8,399 nt of DNA, from NCBI GenBank assembly GCA_027037575.1, contig JALVZP010000195.1, positions 1 through 8,399 on the forward strand, given 5' to 3'. The notes beneath the pieces were generated by a model. It saw only the letters and a list, made by a program, of their open reading frames with translations. It was not told the DNA's origin and did no database searches. Each line of letters begins with the position of its first letter. Position 1 is the stretch's first letter. Of the stretch, positions 7,101 to 8,399 are shown one piece after another. The position numbers and the translations under genes were made by a program. The DNA comes from Desulfobacterales bacterium. GTDB lineage: Bacteria; Desulfobacterota; DSM-4660; Desulfatiglandales; JALVZP01.

Positions 7101-7128
7101 ATTTTATACATTATTTTTAGAAAGTCAA
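7101..7128 (-). promoter_or_regulatory. Candidate internal promoter for the OPX and kinase genes
   Basis: On the minus strand, TTGACT (7128-7123) and TAAAAT (7106-7101) are separated by 16 bases; each differs from the sigma-70 consensus at one position. The -35 box lies in the last codons of the porin gene. The predicted start falls at about 7094-7096, so the transcript would begin at or within the hairpin. AT-rich DNA gives such matches by chance, so this remains tentative. Confidence 0.4.
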
Positions 7129-8367
7129 AGTTAGGCTGGCAGTAACCAAATTTTCTCTATAATCTTCAGCATCGAAGTTTGACTCATTTGTAAGATAACG
7201 ATATCCAATACTTGCTTTAAGCCATCTAAATGCCTTGTAGTTTATATCTATCCCATAACTAAATCTGTCATCATCCCTTTCTTCAGTAAACATTCCCTTT
7301 TCCTGATAATCATCATTTGTATATGAGAAGTATGCCCTTGCAGAAAAACCTGGGAAACGAGGAGAGCTCTGTTCAACTGAGAATGTTACACCAGATGAGA
7401 TGTAGTATGTTCCATAGTCACCCTGAACCCTGAGTCCTGATGGAAGAAGTACGGCAGTTGTTACAGTGGTATCAACTGGCTTTCTAAAGGATTGGAGTGA
7501 AAACTTGGTAAAAGGCGAATACTTATATGAGACATTTATCTTTAAGCCAAATCCATCCCAATCATCACTTGGTCCATCATATTCCCTTCTTGTCCATCCA
7601 CCCTTAATAACTCCTGTTATCTTTGCAGTTGGTTCCCACTTCACACCAACCCACACTCTGTGGTTATCTGAGTCTGTGCTTGGAAGATTCTCATCCTTAT
7701 TATCTATACGTGTATATGCATATTCAATAAGGATAGATGTAAGGGGGAGAATACGATAGTAAAGATCAACTCCATATTCATTCTTCCAGTAATTGTCCAG
7801 CTCTGGATCATATGCCGTTGGAAATGCCTTATAATTTCCATAGTTTTTGAATTCATTTACATAGAATGCTGCAATCTTATAGCGGCCTGTAAGCCTATAA
7901 GATACCTCAGTTCTTACCTGATTGTAATAGAACTGATCCCTTATGTCCTGACTAAAGTCTGGGGGATTTGATGCCCTTTGCCAGTTATCTGTAACGAGGA
8001 TATTCAGCCGATTAAAATTTAAATTTATCACTCCACTTAGATAGTGATCCTCTGTATCATATGCCTTATGGAATCTGTCTGCACTCTGGATGTCTGCATG
8101 ATAATCTACTTGAACAAAGTGGGTCATAAAAGGAAATTGGAAAAGAACACCTGGCTTTACCCTGTATATAGTAGATCCTTTTTCATGATTCGGTTCTGTA
8201 AATATGTTGTCTGTATAGGATATGGAAGAATCAATGTATGGATGGATCTTTAGATTTCCAATATGTATATTTCCTGGGATCTGCTTTATTGTCCTTACAT
8301 CAAACCCATATGCCCATGTTGCCAGAAATAGAATCAATAAAGTACCTAAAATAGTCCTTACTTTCAT
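7117..8367 (-). CDS. Outer-membrane beta-barrel porin of the exopolysaccharide locus (BBP2-like)
   Basis: This predicted integral outer-membrane protein of 416 aa has a signal peptide (MKVRTILGTLLILFLATWAYG, likely cleaved near residue 21 or 22). The rest is alternating amphipathic beta strands rich in Tyr and Trp. By eye I count about 18 strands between residue 39 and the end, with a last strand LVTASLTLTF ending in Phe416, the typical BamA recognition signal. It resembles putative beta-barrel porin families found beside Wza and Wzc genes. Its place directly upstream of an OPX gene lacking its own pore helix suggests that it forms the outer-membrane exit for the polymer, as proposed for Wzp-type porins in Myxococcus. 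AGGAGG (8381-8376) lies eight bases before the ATG and fixes the start. The operon promoter is outside the window. Confidence 0.85.
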   Translation of the reverse strand: MKVRTILGTLLILFLATWAYGFDVRTIKQIPGNIHIGNLKIHPYIDSSISYTDNIFTEPNHEKGSTIYRVKPGVLFQFPFMTHFVQVDYHADIQSADRFHKAYDTEDHYLSGVINLNFNRLNILVTDNWQRASNPPDFSQDIRDQFYYNQVRTEVSYRLTGRYKIAAFYVNEFKNYGNYKAFPTAYDPELDNYWKNEYGVDLYYRILPLTSILIEYAYTRIDNKDENLPSTDSDNHRVWVGVKWEPTAKITGVIKGGWTRREYDGPSDDWDGFGLKINVSYKYSPFTKFSLQSFRKPVDTTVTTAVLLPSGLRVQGDYGTYYISSGVTFSVEQSSPRFPGFSARAYFSYTNDDYQEKGMFTEERDDDRFSYGIDINYKAFRWLKASIGYRYLTNESNFDAEDYRENLVTASLTLTF

Positions 8368-8375
8368 CTTTTGTC

Positions 8376-8381
8376 CCTCCT
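8376..8381 (-). promoter_or_regulatory. Strong Shine-Dalgarno of the porin gene
   Basis: A perfect AGGAGG on the minus strand lies eight bases before the ATG at 8367. It is the strongest ribosome-binding site in the window, consistent with high expression of an abundant outer-membrane protein and with this being the first gene of the minus-strand unit. Confidence 0.85.
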
Positions 8382-8399
8382 ATAGTGCTGGACTTGCTG

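Noticed and set aside
7466..7759. 97-codon plus-strand reading frame inside the porin gene
   Set aside because: Antisense shadow of the barrel gene; no start signal and no recognisable protein features.
8382..8399. Promoter of the minus-strand operon at the right edge
   Set aside because: Only 32 bases precede the porin start and they hold just the ribosome-binding site; any promoter is outside the window.

Overview
The window comes from an AT-rich, Gram-negative-type (diderm) bacterium. The evidence is an outer-membrane beta-barrel protein with a terminal Phe, a lipoprotein of the polysaccharide-export (OPX/Wza) family, and an inner-membrane Wzc-like tyrosine kinase. Codon use leans to ATA, AGA and AGG. 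The lineage cannot be fixed from this window; an uncultured or thermophilic diderm (Nitrospirota, Omnitrophota or deltaproteobacterial type) is only a guess. Almost the whole window is one exopolysaccharide (capsule/EPS) polymerisation and secretion locus.

Layout. Bases 3-125 are the last 40 codons of an unrecognised gene. Bases 198-271 (minus) are a tRNA-Arg(ACG). Bases 333-3852 (plus) hold a two-gene unit: a Wzy/WaaL-type O-antigen polymerase/ligase with TPR-like C-terminal repeats, then, overlapping by 14 bp, a secreted protein with a carbohydrate-binding-like N-terminus and a glycoside-hydrolase-like TIM barrel. Converging on it, and overlapping its end by 8 bp, is a three-gene minus-strand unit (8367 to 3845): an approximately 18-stranded outer-membrane porin, a short OPX lipoprotein, and a fused Wzz/BY-kinase (Wzc-like) with a very tyrosine-rich tail.

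How they fit together. The polymerase would extend the glycan at the periplasmic face of the inner membrane. The Wzc-like protein would control chain length and the assembly state of the machinery through tyrosine phosphorylation. The OPX lipoprotein would form the periplasmic conduit. That OPX protein ends right after its second SLBB domain and lacks the C-terminal helix that forms the outer-membrane pore in E. coli Wza, so the neighbouring beta-barrel is the natural candidate for the outer-membrane exit. The secreted hydrolase-like protein would trim, release or clear polymer in the periplasm. No flippase or glycosyltransferase lies in the window.

Points worth a second look are the porin plus helix-less OPX pair, the polymerase-hydrolase overlap, the 13-tyrosine cluster followed by a basic tail built from simple-sequence DNA at the convergent junction, and a perfect 13-bp hairpin with a candidate promoter between the porin and OPX genes.
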